From positions 115,704,088-115,768,087 of the forward strand of contig JALGPY010000002.1 of the NCBI GenBank assembly GCA_023055425.1: a stretch of 64,000 bases of DNA, in the 5' to 3' direction. A program made the position numbers and the translations under genes. The stretch is from Linanthus parryae. Its lineage: Eukaryota > Streptophyta > Magnoliopsida > Ericales > Polemoniaceae. This document shows, in pieces, positions 31,011 through 43,715 of this stretch (the first letter of the stretch is position 1; each line of letters begins with the position of its first letter). The notes below the pieces were generated by a model. The model had not been told where the DNA came from. It did no database searches and worked only from the letters and a program-made list of their open reading frames with translations.

Positions 31011-34000
31011 TGTAACGCCCCGAGATCTCGGCTCAGGGTTAACGCGACAATCGATAACCAAAAGTAGATTATTACCTATTAAGTTTACATTTCGGTTAAA
31101 GTACATTACAAAATCTCGATAATAAGTACAATCTAAAAAAAATCGTGTGTGATCTACTAAGTGATATGACTTAAGCTAAACTTCTTCGTCTCGATCCCCG
31201 TTCCCGTTCCCCAAACTTGATTGACGACCTGCGGTTTTAAAATGGCAAAAGCCGACGCAATTTTGAAGAAATGATCAGTAAAAACTGAGTAAATACATAC
31301 TACGACATGTACAGAAACGAGTGGCACGGAAGCATGAGTTGAAACAAATCAGAAGATTTAAGCATTAGAACTATCATGTTGGAGAATTTTGAACAACTGG
31401 AAGTAACCGAGTAACAAAAACCTCTCAATTTAATAACATTGAGATACCACGAGTAGTTGGTAACATATCCAGAGTAAACAAGTCCATTTAAGAGAATAAC
31501 GTAGTTCATGAGTAGCCAAAGCATTTCAAATCATTTGAATCGATTAGGGCAATCAAGTGCCACAAACAACATCAATACAGTAGTTAATTTTTGATTTCGA
31601 CTTCAACCAACAAATTAATTTAGCTGAGGCATGTCCAGAGCCACCAGCAGGATCGATGTAAACAGAGGGATCGCGAAAAAAAATCACTAAGGGTTCCTTC
31701 TAGGGTCTATCAAACCCTATTTCACCCGAGCGTTAAGCGAGCCCATTCGTCAACCCCGCTAACATAAGCTAAAAGGCCTTAAGTGTCGACACCCCTATAC
31801 CGTAGTGACCCTTACAAGTATAAGTATCACTCTATAGCTCAAGAAACCCCTTGGCCTCAATATCTTGATACATTTTGGCACATCGGGGGCGGATTTGTGA
31901 ACATTAACGTTCTATCCAATAATAAGAAGCATTGCTTCAATGGTCTTAGCCATAAGAAAATGGAGGATCGCTTGACGCCTCCCATTAATAACAGTACTCT
32001 GTACATCGTCCTAAGTCTATTAGAGGTATGTTATTTCTTCTCTTTCACATAACCAGAATCAGAATATCAACATTTCACAAGTAATTTCCGAGAGTTCTCA
32101 AAGGAGATGAATAAAATAGTTTAACAACATTCGAGTGGAAAACATGCATTCTCATACTTTTTCATATAACAAGCATTCATTTGAAACATCACACACATGC
32201 GCACATTTGATATGAAAAGGTCGTACATATGTACATACCTCTGAGCCATGAAACGCGCAAAGCAACGCTAGCACTCCTACAAAGCTCGTCTCCGAGTCTC
32301 ACAGTAAATGCAGCAACACGAAAACGTACGTCTACTTCGAACAATCCTTAATAACGGCTGTATATACACAAGTAAAGTATACAACCTATTATCATATATC
32401 CTCTATATGAGGTTTTATGCAAGAATGCAATGAAATGGGGGGGTCATGCAAGCTAACTTGACCAGAATGCCCCAGATACTTCAAAACTCTCTAGTACCGA
32501 CTCTGATTGTGCATGGACACCAGACTATACTCATACTGGCCCAAAAACATGTAATAACGACTCTAAACTCTCCCATATGAACTTAGCATTGAAATATACA
32601 ACTTTCAATAAATTGCACTTAGGCCCCTAAAGTTTGCTAAAATTACAGACTCCTACCATTGATTTGATAACTCCCGAGTCAAATACTTCCTTCTTGAGAC
32701 TTCAAATATCCTTCTAATTCAGGTTGTTGATCTCAAAACATTAATCTAGTCTCAAGTAGTTCAAGTGTGAAGTTTTAATTAAATGCACATAGGCCCCCGA
32801 AGTTTAGTAAAACTGCAAAAAGACCCCAACATTTGACTTGGTCAACACTAGACCAGAATTACATACGAGTACTCCAAATACTTATACAATACATGCTTAC
32901 AAAATCCAAGTTACTTAACTAATCTCAATTCAAAGATTAAGTGAAATCACTATTATGTCCCTCCTATACAATTTAGTCAAACTAGGGTTTACAGAAAATC
33001 AAACTTGGTTAGGGTTGATATTTAGGGTCTGAGTAACATTACGAACAACTTCCGTGAAGGATACTAAGGTTGAAGATGTCGTTTACGACATCGAATTTGA
33101 AAGTCAAGATTGAGAGAAATCGACTCAACTAGTCAACTTTGTGGCCAATTTATGATCATTTGAGAATGAGATTTGGAAATCCGAAAGCAGGTACTTGAGG
33201 ATGGTAATTCAAGGATTCCAGAACATATTTGAACTCCCAAAAAATCCAAATACACAAGAAGCTATGCTTGTTCAAAGTTGGGTCAAATAATGATTCAACA
33301 CTTTTAGAAAAAATTTAAGTGTTTCTTATAGGTCCAAAGTAGCAAGTTTAGGCTCGATTTGTGAGCAATCCGTTATAAATTTGAAGATGACACAGAGACG
33401 AGAAAATGAAGTATTATACACCAGCTTTACATAGGAGAAACAGAACAAGATTTCATTAACAGTTGAGAAAGTGATAGATGTCATAAAATGGGTACTTCAA
33501 CATAGTTCTACACTTAGAAAAATTTCAGCTCTTGTTGGTTCAAGAACACCGCAAACCAGCCCACTTCAAGGCCAAAATCAGAGGGTTTAGAGACCTAATT
33601 GGACCAAGAAATCAACATGAAAGTTGTAGCCAATTCTCCAAGGATTCGAGAAAGCTAAGGATCATTCAAAACGGACCGAAAACAAAGAAGATACAAGATT
33701 TCAAAGTTGGGTGAAAATTCAGATTCCAACACTTAGAAAATTTGTGCACTTGGACAGATTGAAGAACACGGTTTTGCAGCAACTTCATCTACATTTTCAG
33801 GTGATTTCGAGACCTAATTAGACAAAATTTAAAACACGAAATCGTAGCCAATCGTCTGAGGTTTCCAGAAAGTCCAGAATCGCTCAAAACGAATTAAAAA
33901 CGAGAGAGATATTATCATTTGAACAGGGGCTGTTTATGCATGACATAAAAATGAACCAAGAGTGAAAAGTGAAATCAAACTCGACTCTAAAAACAATCTG

Positions 34001-35006
34001 GGCAGATTTGGATCATTCAAACAGGTTCACGACATGATTGGGAGCAATTTGATGCATAGGAAGCGAAATTTGGTGGAGAAGTGAAGCTTACCCAAGGTTT
34101 GGTCGGCTATGGAGTTTTCCGGCGACTTTGCCGCCTAGTTCTGATGCTCCCAAGCCTTGTAGATGATTTCTGGGCTGATTCTAGGCTAAGGGTATCCTTA
34201 CTGCGCCCTCATAGGTCACTTTGCTGCAAGAATCAGCGAACTTGCTCGAATAACGAAGGAGTTATCATCTCCGACGTTCATGGCGCTATTCCGGCGGTCG
34301 TATGAACCCGGAATCCGGCGAGCCCCGTTTCCGGCGATTTGAGGGACAAGCTTGTGCTTCCCGGACTCGTCTCAACCTCAGGAATAATATTATGTGGGTT
34401 AATCGAACTGAAATTTAACGATGAGGGAGGAATCGACAATAAACGGTTCTAGGGCTCATACCTTTGAATCGGGTTTTCTCTCTCGTTACTCGTCGTTTTC
34501 CAAAATCGATTTGTGCGTTTTACTCCTGCGGTTGGTGGCTACCTCCGGTAGTAGCAGGTCGGGGAGAGGTGGACATATGGTGGAGTTCTTTGGTGGTGGT
34601 GGTGGTTCTTCATAATGAAGAAAGAGGAAGAAGAAGAGAATGAAGATGATGGATGAGAGAGAGAGATTTTTTTTCCCACATTGTGCTGGTGAAGTGGGGA
34701 GAATAATGCTGTTGCTACCTCACTAGAGTGTCAAAATGGAGCGGAAGTGTCTCTCATGCATTGGGGGTGAAAGTGTAATTTTCTTAAAGTTTGGGGTACA
34801 AACTACAACTAGAGGTTCTACTTACTTTCGGCGAATTGCACAACCACCCCAAATAGCTCTAGTGCCTCAAAATCATTCTAAAAACTTCCAAATATTGCTA
34901 GCACTCCAAAATTCCAACTTTAAAGTCGTGAAAAATTTATTTACAAAATCGCCCCCAAAGTCTTGATATTGCACTAAGAACTCTCTCGGGAATTAGGGGT
35001 GTTACA
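31011..35006 (-). repeat. LARD-like element, 3' LTR (on minus strand)
   Basis: 3996 bp. The adjoining internal sequence TCTACCCACCTTAAAAG (35008-35024) is a purine tract on the minus strand, as expected beside a 3' LTR. It holds GGT/GGTGGT and GAAGAA microsatellites near 34590-34660. ORFs inside (for example 31783-32052, 34081-34305) recur in the other LTR with changes and show no protein signature. Confidence 0.85.
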
Positions 35007-36228
35007 GTCTACCCACCTTAAAAGAATATTCGTCCCCGAAGATGTCATACTATACTTACCCACATACAATAAATGCAACAGCGTGACTCAGTCTATTTGA
35101 CTTAGTCAGACAAGTACATAAACCGCTCTCGTCGGATGTTCTGCTCCCAATAGATGGCTTCCTTAGTTGGTCAGTAAGCAATACATTAACGGAAAGAAAT
35201 TTCTCATTCTCAATCTCCGCACGACGGGGTCTATACTACATACCAGCCTAAACTCGTATCACATTAGGGTTTCATCTAAAATTGCCTCAAGTAAAATGTC
35301 GCACTGATTTTTTGAAAAGTTAGACAAAAATGCAACTTCTCACGTCTACAAAGCAATCCGAAAATTTTGTAGCATTTAAACAAATATCGACTTTTAGAAA
35401 ATACTTTGATCGCCACAAACATATCATTTCGCCTGGCTCATCCTCATGAAAAATGTTGTCTTACCTTTACAATATTAGATAAACCAATCACCTCAAGTGT
35501 TCCACACATACGAGGGAGAAAGAACACTGTGTCGTCACACATCGTGCCTCTCAAACACAACTCGCATCTGTTTCAAATGTTCCAACTTAGTCTACACAAC
35601 AGGTACAACTTATAGTACCGTCGTACTAAGAGTCGCGCCAACGGACTGATAAACTAAGTGGTCCATATCACTTGGCATTTGGTAGCTCGACACCCCAATA
35701 ATTTTGGAAAACTATTTTTGTTTAAACAAATAATTTTATTGTTTACACTTCCTAATTTGGAAATGATCGTGTCAAATAAACTCAAAATGAAACAAAACAA
35801 AATATAATATTAAAATTCACGCTCATACGTATAATATGAATGGTCTCACGGTCTTCTTAATCAAAGCGTCGTTACTCTCTCGTCTACAAAGTAACATAGA
35901 AGCATAAAGAGTCATACATACGCATCACACAACTATAGCAAACATCTTGACATACATAAGCTTGTCACATATGTACTGATCATGTAAATAGGCAAGCAAA
36001 TTGCATGAATCACATCTCAATTAGTCGTTAACATAAACAAATATGGTACAAATCGAGATTAATGACAGGTAAGTACCCCAATTCCCAACGATTTGTTCAC
36101 TTCATTTATTTCCACATTGAGTTATCCTAGTTAATTTTAAAATTTCGAAAACGTTGTATCTTTCTTATTCTCTACTAATGGAAATCGAAATGTCACTTTA
36201 ACCGGAGAACCGATGCTCTGATACCAGC
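35007..36228 (-). other. LARD-like element, internal region
   Basis: 1222 bp without a credible ORF on either strand. It has the polypurine tract at the left edge and the primer site at the right edge. Confidence 0.75.
36215..36226 (-). other. Primer binding site, tRNA-iMet type (LARD-like element)
   Basis: On the minus strand TGGTATCAGAGC, two bases from the LTR edge. This is the usual plant iMet primer site. Confidence 0.85.
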
Positions 36229-39200
36229 TGTAACGCACCGGGATCTCGACTCAGGGTTAACGCGACAATCGATAACCAAAAGTAGATAATTAACTATTAA
36301 GTTTACATTTCGGTTAAAGTACATTACAAAATCTCGATAATAAGTACAATCTAAAACAAATCGTGTGTGATATACTAAGTGATCTGACTTAAGCTAAACT
36401 TCTTCGTCTCGATCCGCGCTCCCGTTCCCCAAACTTGATTGACGACCTGCGGTTTTAAAATGGAAAAAGCCGACGCAGTTTTGAAGAAATGGTCAGTAAA
36501 AACTGAGTAAATACATACTACGACATGTAAAGCAACGAGTGGCACGGAAGCATGAGTTGAAACAAATCAGAAGATTTAAACAGTAGAACTATTATGTTGG
36601 AGAATTTTGAACAACTGGAAGTAACCGAGAAACAAAAACCTCTCAATTTAATAACATTGAGATACCACGAGTAGTTGGTAACATATCCAGAGTAAACAAG
36701 TCCATTTAAGAGAATAACTTAGTTCATGAGTAGCCAAAGCATTTCAAATCATTTGAATAGATTAGGGCAATCAAGTGCCACAAACAACATCAATACAGTA
36801 GTTAATTTTTTTATTTCGACTTCAACCAACAGTTTAATTTAGCTCAGGCATGTCCAGAGCCACCAGCAGGATCGATGTAGACAGAGGGATCGCGAAAAAA
36901 ATCACTAAGGGTTCCTTATAGGGTCTATCAAACCCTATTTCACCCGAGCGTTAAGCGAGCCCATTCGTCAACCCCGCTCACAACATCAGCTAAAAGGACT
37001 TAAGTGTCGACACCCCTATACCGTAGTGACCCTTACAAGTATAAGTATCACTCTATAGCTCTATAAACCCCTTAGCCTCAATATCTTGATACATTTTGGC
37101 TCATCGAGGGCGGATTTGTGAACATTCACGTTCTATCCAATAATAAGAAGCATTGCTTCAATGGTCTTAGCCATAAGAAAATGGAGGATCGCTTGACGCC
37201 TCCCATTAATAATAGTACTCTGTACATCGTCCTAAGTCTATTTGAGGTATGTTATTTCTTCTCTTTCACATAACCAGAATCAGAATATAACCATTTCACA
37301 AGTAATTTCCGACAGTTCTCAAAGGAGATGAATAAAATAGTTTAACAACATTCGAGTGGAAAACATGCATTCTCATACTTTTTCATATAACAAGCATTCA
37401 TTTGAAACATCACACACATGCGCACATTTGATATGAAAAGGTCGTACATATGTACTTACCTCTGAGCCATGAAACGCGCAAAGCAACGCTAGCACTCCTA
37501 CAACGCTCGTCTCCGAGTCTCACAGTAAATGCAGCAACACGAAAACGTACGTCTACTTCGAACGATCCTTAATAACGGCTGGATATACACAAGTAAAGTA
37601 TACAACCTATTAGCATATATCCTCTATATGATTTTTTATGCAAGAATGCAATGAAATGGGGGGTCATGCTAGCTAACTTCACCAGAATGCCCCTGATACT
37701 TCAAAACTCTCTAGTACCGACTCTGATTGTGCATGGACCCCAGACTATACTCATACTGGACCAAAAACATGTAATAGCGACTCTAAACTCTCCCATATGA
37801 ACTTACCATCGAAATATACAACTTTAATTAAATTGCACTTAGGCCCCTAAATTTTGCTAAAATTACAGACTCCCACCATTGATTTGATAACTCCCAAGTC
37901 AAATACTTCCTTCTTGAGACTTCAAATATCCTTCTAATTCAGGTTGTTGATCTCAAAACATTAATCTAGTCTCAAGTAGTTCAAGTGTGAAGTTTTAAAT
38001 AAATGCACATAGGCCCCCGAAGTTTAGTAAAACTGCAAAAAGACCCCAACATTTGACTTGGTCAACACTAGACCAGAATTACATAGGAGTACTCCAAATA
38101 CTTATACAATACATGCTTAAAAAATCCAAGTTACTTAACTAATCTCAATTCAAAGTTTAAGTGAAATCACTATTATGTCCCTCCTATACAGTTCAGTCAA
38201 ACTAGGGTTTACAGAAAGTCAAACTTGGTTAGGGTTGATATTTAGGGTCTGAGTAACATTACGAACAACTTCCGTGAAGGATGCTAAGGTTGAAGATGTC
38301 GTTTACGACATCGAATTTGAAAGTCAAGATTGAGAGAAATCGACTCAACTAGTCAACTTTGTGGCCAATTTATGATCATTTGAGAATGAGATTTGGAAAT
38401 TCGAAAGCAGGTACTTGAGGATGGTAATTCAAGGATTCCAGAACATATTTGAACTCCCAAAAAATCCAAATACACAAGAAGCTATGCTTGTTCAAAGTTG
38501 GGTCAAATAATGATTCAACACTTTTAGAAAAAAATTAAGTGTTTCTTATAGGTCCAAAGTAGCAAGTTTAGGCTCGATTTGTGAGCAATCCGTTATAAAT
38601 TTGAAGATGACCCAGAGACGAGAAAATGAAGTATTATACACCAGCTTTACATAGGAGCAAACAGAAAAAGATTTCATTAACATTTGAGAAAGTGATAGAT
38701 GTCATAAAATGGGTACTTCAACATAGTTCTACACTTAGAAAAATTTCAGCTCTTGTTGGTTCAAGAACACCGCAAACCAGCCCACTTCAAGGCCAAAATC
38801 AGAGGGTTTAGAGACCTAATTGGACCAAGAAATCAACAAGAAAGTTGTAGCCAATTCTCCAAGGATTCCAGAAAGCTAAGGATCATTCAAAACGGACCAA
38901 AAACAAGGAAGATACAAGATTTCAAAGTTGGGTGAAAATTCAGATTCCAACACTTAGAAAATTTGTGCACTTGGACAGATTGAAGAACACGGTTTTGCAG
39001 CAACTTCATCTACATTTTCAGGTGTTTTAGAGACCTAATTAGACAAAATTTAAAACACGAATTTCGTAGCCAATCGTCTGAGGTTTCCAGAAAGTCCAAA
39101 ATCGCTCAAAACGGATTAAAAACGAGAGAGATATGATCATTTGAATAGGGGCTGTTTATGCATGACGGAAAAACGAACCAAGAGTGAAAAGTGAAATCAA

Positions 39201-40207
39201 ACTCGACTCTAAAAACAATCTGGGCAGATTTGGATCATTCAAACAGGTTCACGACATGATTGGGAGCAATTTGATGCATAAGAAGCAAAATTTGGTGGAG
39301 AAATGAAGCTTACCCAAGGTTTGGTCGGCTATGGAGTTTTCCGGCGACTTTGCCGCCTAGTTCTGATGCTCCCAAGCCTTGTAGATGATTTCTGGGCTGA
39401 TTCTAGGCTAAGGGTATCCTTACTGCGTCCTCATAGGTCACTTTGCTGCAAGAATCAGCGAACTTGCTCGAATAACGAAGGAGTTATCATCTCCGACGTT
39501 CATGGCGACCAATCCGGCGAGCCCCGTTTCCGGCGATTTGAGGGACAAGCTTGTGCTTCCCGGACTCGTCTCAACCTCAGGAACAATATTATGTGGGTTA
39601 ATCGAACCGAAATTCAACGATGAGGGAGGAATCGACAATAAACGGTTCTAGGGCTCATACCTTTGAATCGGGTTTTCTCTCTCGTTACTCGTCGTTTTCC
39701 AAAATCGATTTGTGCGTTTTACTCCTGCGGTTGGTGGCTACCTCCGGTAGTAGCAGGTCGGGGAGAGGTGGACATATGGTGGAGTTCTTTGGTGGTGGTG
39801 GTGGTTCTTCATAATGAAGAAAGAGGAAGAAGAAGAGAATGAAGATGATGGATGAGAGAGAGAGATTTTTTGTTCCCACATTGTGCTGGTGAAGTGGGGA
39901 GAATAATGCTGTTGCTACCTCACTAGAGTGTCAAAATGGAGTGGACAAGTGTCTCTCATGCATTGGGGGTGAAAGTGTTATTTTCTTAAATTTTGGGGTA
40001 CAAACTATAACTCTAGGTTCTACTTACTTTCGGCGAATTGCACAACCACCCCAAATATCTCTAGTGCCTCAAAATCATTCTAAAAACTTCCAAATATTGC
40101 TAGCACTCCAAAATTCCAACTTTAAATTCGTGACAAATTTATTTACAAAATCGCCCCCAAAGTCTTGATATTGCACTAAGAACTCTCTCGGGATTAGGGG
40201 TGTTACA
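36229..40207 (-). repeat. LARD-like element, 5' LTR (on minus strand)
   Basis: 3979 bp, direct repeat of 31011-35006. It starts TGTAACGCACCGGG and ends GGGTGTTACA at 40207. It lacks ~23 bp present near 34290 in the other copy. Confidence 0.85.
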
Positions 40208-41163
40208 GTATTCGTTTTGGTGCTACTAATGATGCTCTTTCAAAAGATTTCTCTAGTCTAATGTGCAGGGAGTTTGAGATGAGCTTCATGGGAGAACTGA
40301 ATTTCTTTCTTGGACTTCATATTTTACAAATGAAGAAAGGAATCTTTGTACATCCAGGAAAATATACCAAGGAGTTGTTGAACAAGTACAATATGACACA
40401 GTCCAAGGCACTCAAAACTCCTATGCGTTCTTCACTATCCTTAGACAAGAATTCAAATGGTAAGAGTGTAAATCAAAAGGATTATAGAGGTATGATTGGA
40501 TCACTTATGTACTTAACTGCTAGTAGACCTGATATTATGTTTAGTGTTTGCATGTCTGCAAGATTTCAAGCAGATCCTAAAGAAAGTCATTTAATTGCTG
40601 TGAAGAGGATTTTAAGATATTTGAATGGAACCAAAGACTTGGGGATTTGGTATCCAAGGATATCTAACTTTATGTTGAGTGGATATTCAGATGCAGATTT
40701 TGCAGGATACAAAGTGGATAGGAAGAGTACTTCTAGATGTTGTCAGTTTCTTGGTTCTTTACTAATTAGTTGGCATTCCAAGAATCAAAACTCTGTAGTA
40801 TTATCAACTGTAGAAGCTGATAATATTGCAGCTGGAGCTTGTTGCTCTCAAGTGTTGTGGATTTCTCAACAGCTTAGAGATCTTGGCTATGATTTCAGAA
40901 ATTTGCCTATTAATTGTGACAATACAAGTGCCATTTCAATTTCTTTGAATCCCGTACAGCACTCAAGAACCAAGCATATAGATGTAAGGCATCATTTCCT
41001 TAGAGATCATGCAGAAAAAGGTGATGTTGTTCTATATTTTATCTCTACTACCATGCAGACTGCTGATATTTTCACTAAACCTTTTTCGGATGATAGGTTT
41101 GCATCCCTAAGGCTTGAACTGGGTATGTTAAACATGAATACTTTGGTTTATGGGGAGTATTAG
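40208..41163 (+). pseudogene. pol: SIRE-1 reverse transcriptase 3' part and RNase H
   Basis: From 40210 the frame reads FGATNDALSKDF and is open to the stop at 41161-41163. The RT thumb/connection follows (MSFMGELNFFLGL, GMIGSLMYLTASRPDI). Then comes Copia RNase H: SGYSDADFAGYKVDRKSTS with the DAD acid pair, LISWHSKNQNSVVLSTVEAD, and the CDNTSAISIS...HSRTKHIDVRHHF block. The end EKGDVVLYFISTTMQTADIF is typical. This is the best kept part of SIRE-1, but it is cut off from its first half by the 9.2 kb insertion. Confidence 0.87.
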
Positions 41164-41587
41164 TACTTACTTGTGATTAGTTATTGAAATCTCAAAGCCT
41201 TGAGATTATACTTTTCCAAATTCTTGAAAGTATAAATTTCTAAAACTGCAGAAAATCTCAAGACCTTGAGATTGTTCTCCAAGGTCTTGAAACATCGGTG
41301 TAGTTTACTTATTAAATAAATGGATCACCAAATATTATATATTATCTTTTTAGATAATTGTATAATGTTTGAACAACTCAGAAAATTTTCTAAAATATCT
41401 GAAAATATCTTCTAGATATGTTTTGCATGTAGATTTTAGAAGAGTCAGTTTTAAACTCTTTTTCTCAACCTACTTAAGCTGAAAGTCAGGGCTTTTCTCT
41501 CTATTCTCTTCATTCTCTCTCAATCTTCTACGTCTCTCTGTTTTCTCTCTTTCAATATCAATCTTCTCTCAAAACCCTAATTCCACA
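41164..41587 (+). promoter_or_regulatory. Spacer and CT-rich leader before the third ORF
   Basis: Two to three TCAARGCCTTGA-type palindromes lie at 41190-41290. Then comes a strongly CT-rich stretch (41480-41560, ctctctattctcttcattc) ending in AAAACCCTAATTCCACA just before the ATG at 41588. Pyrimidine-rich leader plus AAACCCTAA (telo-box like) is what plant genes have upstream of the start. A separate promoter for ORF3 is inference. Confidence 0.45.
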
Positions 41588-43378
41588 ATGGAGCGCAAAT
41601 CAGCAAGGATTCAACAACAGTGTAAGCCTTCTGCTAGATCTAAGAAGAGGGCTAACAAGAAGGAGAAGATCACAATTTCTGACTCAGATTCAGAAGGAAC
41701 ACAAAGTCTGCATGAAGCTTCACCTCCTGCAAAGAAGATCAGAACAGAGAAAGGGGATGAAGGTTCAAGTGTTGATCCATAGAAGGAGACAAAATTACAT
41801 GGTGAAGATCAGTCTAGGTTAGACAAGAAGAAAGGGGGAGACAAGAAAAAGCCACATGAAGAAGAAAAGGGGAAGTCTGCTGAGGAAGGCAAAAAGAAGT
41901 CTGCTGATGTTGAGAAGAAGAAATCTGGTGAAGAGGAACCAGAGAAGGATAAGCCTGCTGAGAAGAAATCAAGGATCAAGCATGTTGCTGCTACAACCAA
42001 AAAGGGTTTTCAAGGTAAAAATGCACTACCTTCTGATTGGTTCATTAGTTCAGATGTTAGGAGAGTTTGGATACAAGGGTATGCATCATCTAAGGTTTCT
42101 TTCTGTAGTTTGATTTCTGAGGAGTTACTAGACAAGTTGGATATTGACTGTATGAGGAAATTACGAGAATCAGTTTGGAAGGTTTTGAACCCTAATTCTA
42201 AAGCTTATCCTAGGCTAACTAGGTTGTTTTACTTTAATTTGGTCCAAGAAGGGGAAGAAAAACTTGTGTTAACCTGTAAGGTAGCTGGAATAGATTTAAG
42301 GCTAGACCATATGGCTTTTGACAAGGTCTTGGGAATTCCTAGGAAGTATAATGTTGCTAATCACCCTTATAGGAAGGAATGTCTAGACAAATACAAAGCC
42401 ATGTTCTTCATAGATGATGTTCCTACTGGTCACAAACAGTTGACACACTCTGTGCTCAACTGTGAAGCTAAAATCCTATTCACAATTCTAATGAGAAGTG
42501 TTGTTCCTAGAGAAAACTCAAGAGAGTTGGTAACAGATAAGGTTCTCATACTGATGTACTTGATATGTCAAGGGTTTGAGATTTATCTACCAACAGTGAT
42601 TATGGAGCATATGATATAATGTGCTACCAGAACCAGAAACCATCCTCTTCCATATGCCAACCTACTACCTCTTTTCTTTGAACATTTTGAGGTACCTTTG
42701 AAAGGAAAAGAGACGATAACAGGTGGATTTGGGTTGATTTATGAGTCTGCTTTACAAAGAATTGATGTGGTTCAGACAGGAAAGGGACATTGGAAGTCTT
42801 ATTCAGAGTTGTCAAAAGCTGAGCTTGAGGAGAAAATTTTTATCAAACCTAAGGGGGCTACAACATCAAGGGGACAAGCTAATGAGGATTATTCTCAATT
42901 GCTTGACAAGTTTGAAGAACAACAAGTTAAGATTGAGGATCTTAGACAAAGGCTATTTGACTTGTCTTCTGAGTTTAATCAGTTCAAAGACTTGATGGGT
43001 GTGGCAAGCTGGATATTGTCATCAAAGTTATGAATTTGGATAAGATCCCTTCTGCTACTAGTCATGACACTAGTGTTGATTCAGATGAGAGGCTAGGAGA
43101 TTTCTTGAAAAAGAAGAAGAAGCCTATTTCAGTTGTGCTCACTTCAAAGGATTTATTTGAGCAAACTGATGATGAGGAAGTTGAAGAAAACAGGTGTTGA
43201 TGCAGCTGCAGTAGGAGATTTTGTGCAAGTCAATAACAAGAAAGTTAATGAAATCATTGATGAAGTTGTTGTTGAAGTGGATGCAGAAAAGGAAGAGAAT
43301 CATTCTGCAGATGAAGCTGAAACTGATGAAGATGTTGAAGAAGGCTCAGAGAAAGGCCAAGCATCAAATAAGAAGTGA
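41588..43378 (+). pseudogene. SIRE-1 third ORF (env position), unknown function, broken
   Basis: From the ATG at 41588 one frame runs to 43033 with only TAG at 41780-41782 and TAA at 42617-42619. Then two frame changes lead to an acidic tail (to 43378). The N-terminus is basic and low-complexity (KKRANKKEK, KPAEKKSR), like a nuclear or RNA-binding region. The middle holds a globular block: SDWFISSDVRRVW, AYPRLTRLFYFNLV, THSVLNCEAKILFTILMRS, GFEIYLPTVIMEHM. A coiled-coil part (DYSQLLDKFEEQQVKIEDL) follows. The same order recurs in SIRE-2 (56248-57891). The block resembles a plant-specific domain often labelled putative plant transposon protein; I am not sure. I see no clear signal peptide or membrane span, so an envelope role is not supported. 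Confidence 0.65.
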
Positions 43379-43715
43379 ATACTTGTGAGAGCCAAAGCCT
43401 TGATCTTTTCTACGTTTATTTTTCTTCTCTTCTTTCTGATCTCAAGGCCTTGACATTCAGTAGGAAATGTTTTTTAAAATAAGTTTTTAAGACTCTGAGT
43501 AATGATCCAACATTCCTTCACCTTTATTTGATGAAAGTCAAAAAGGGGGAGAAGGTTTAATGTGTTTTGTAAGGTTTAATATGTTTTGTAAGGTTTAATA
43601 TATTTATATGTGTTCATGTTCAGATTCCGCAAATTCTAGTATCTAATTCTTATAAAACTAGTTGCAGGGATATTTACACAAGATTATGGGTTTTGTCTTT
43701 CATCAAGGGGGAGAT
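43379..43715 (+). other. SIRE-1 3' spacer and polypurine tract
   Basis: Non-coding. AAAAAGGGGGAGAAGG occurs at 43540-43555 and the terminal polypurine tract CAAGGGGGAGAT at 43704-43715, just before the LTR. Confidence 0.75.

Larger units (their letters stand above)
31011..40207 (-). mobile_element. LARD-like non-autonomous LTR retrotransposon with ~4 kb LTRs
   Basis: Direct repeats of 3996 and 3979 bp start TGTAACGC and end GGGTGTTACA, and enclose only 1222 bp. The minus-strand primer site TGGTATCAGAGC (36215-36226) next to 36229 sets the strand. ATATT (31006-31010) and GTATT (40208-40212) form an imperfect target duplication. No gag or pol is present. LTR ends of this kind with an iMet primer resemble Del/Tekay chromoviruses, so it may use their proteins; that is inference. 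The LTRs differ by many substitutions and a ~23-bp indel (near 34290), so the insertion is not recent. Confidence 0.82.

Noticed and set aside
31783..35615. ORFs of 60-90 aa, some repeated near 38626-40168
   Set aside because: They lie in the long LTRs or non-coding interior of the LARD-like element. They differ by stops between the two LTRs and resemble no protein.
41588..43378. Envelope gene of a retrovirus-like element
   Set aside because: The position fits, but I see no signal peptide, membrane anchor or cleavage site. The protein is lysine-rich, coiled-coil and acidic.
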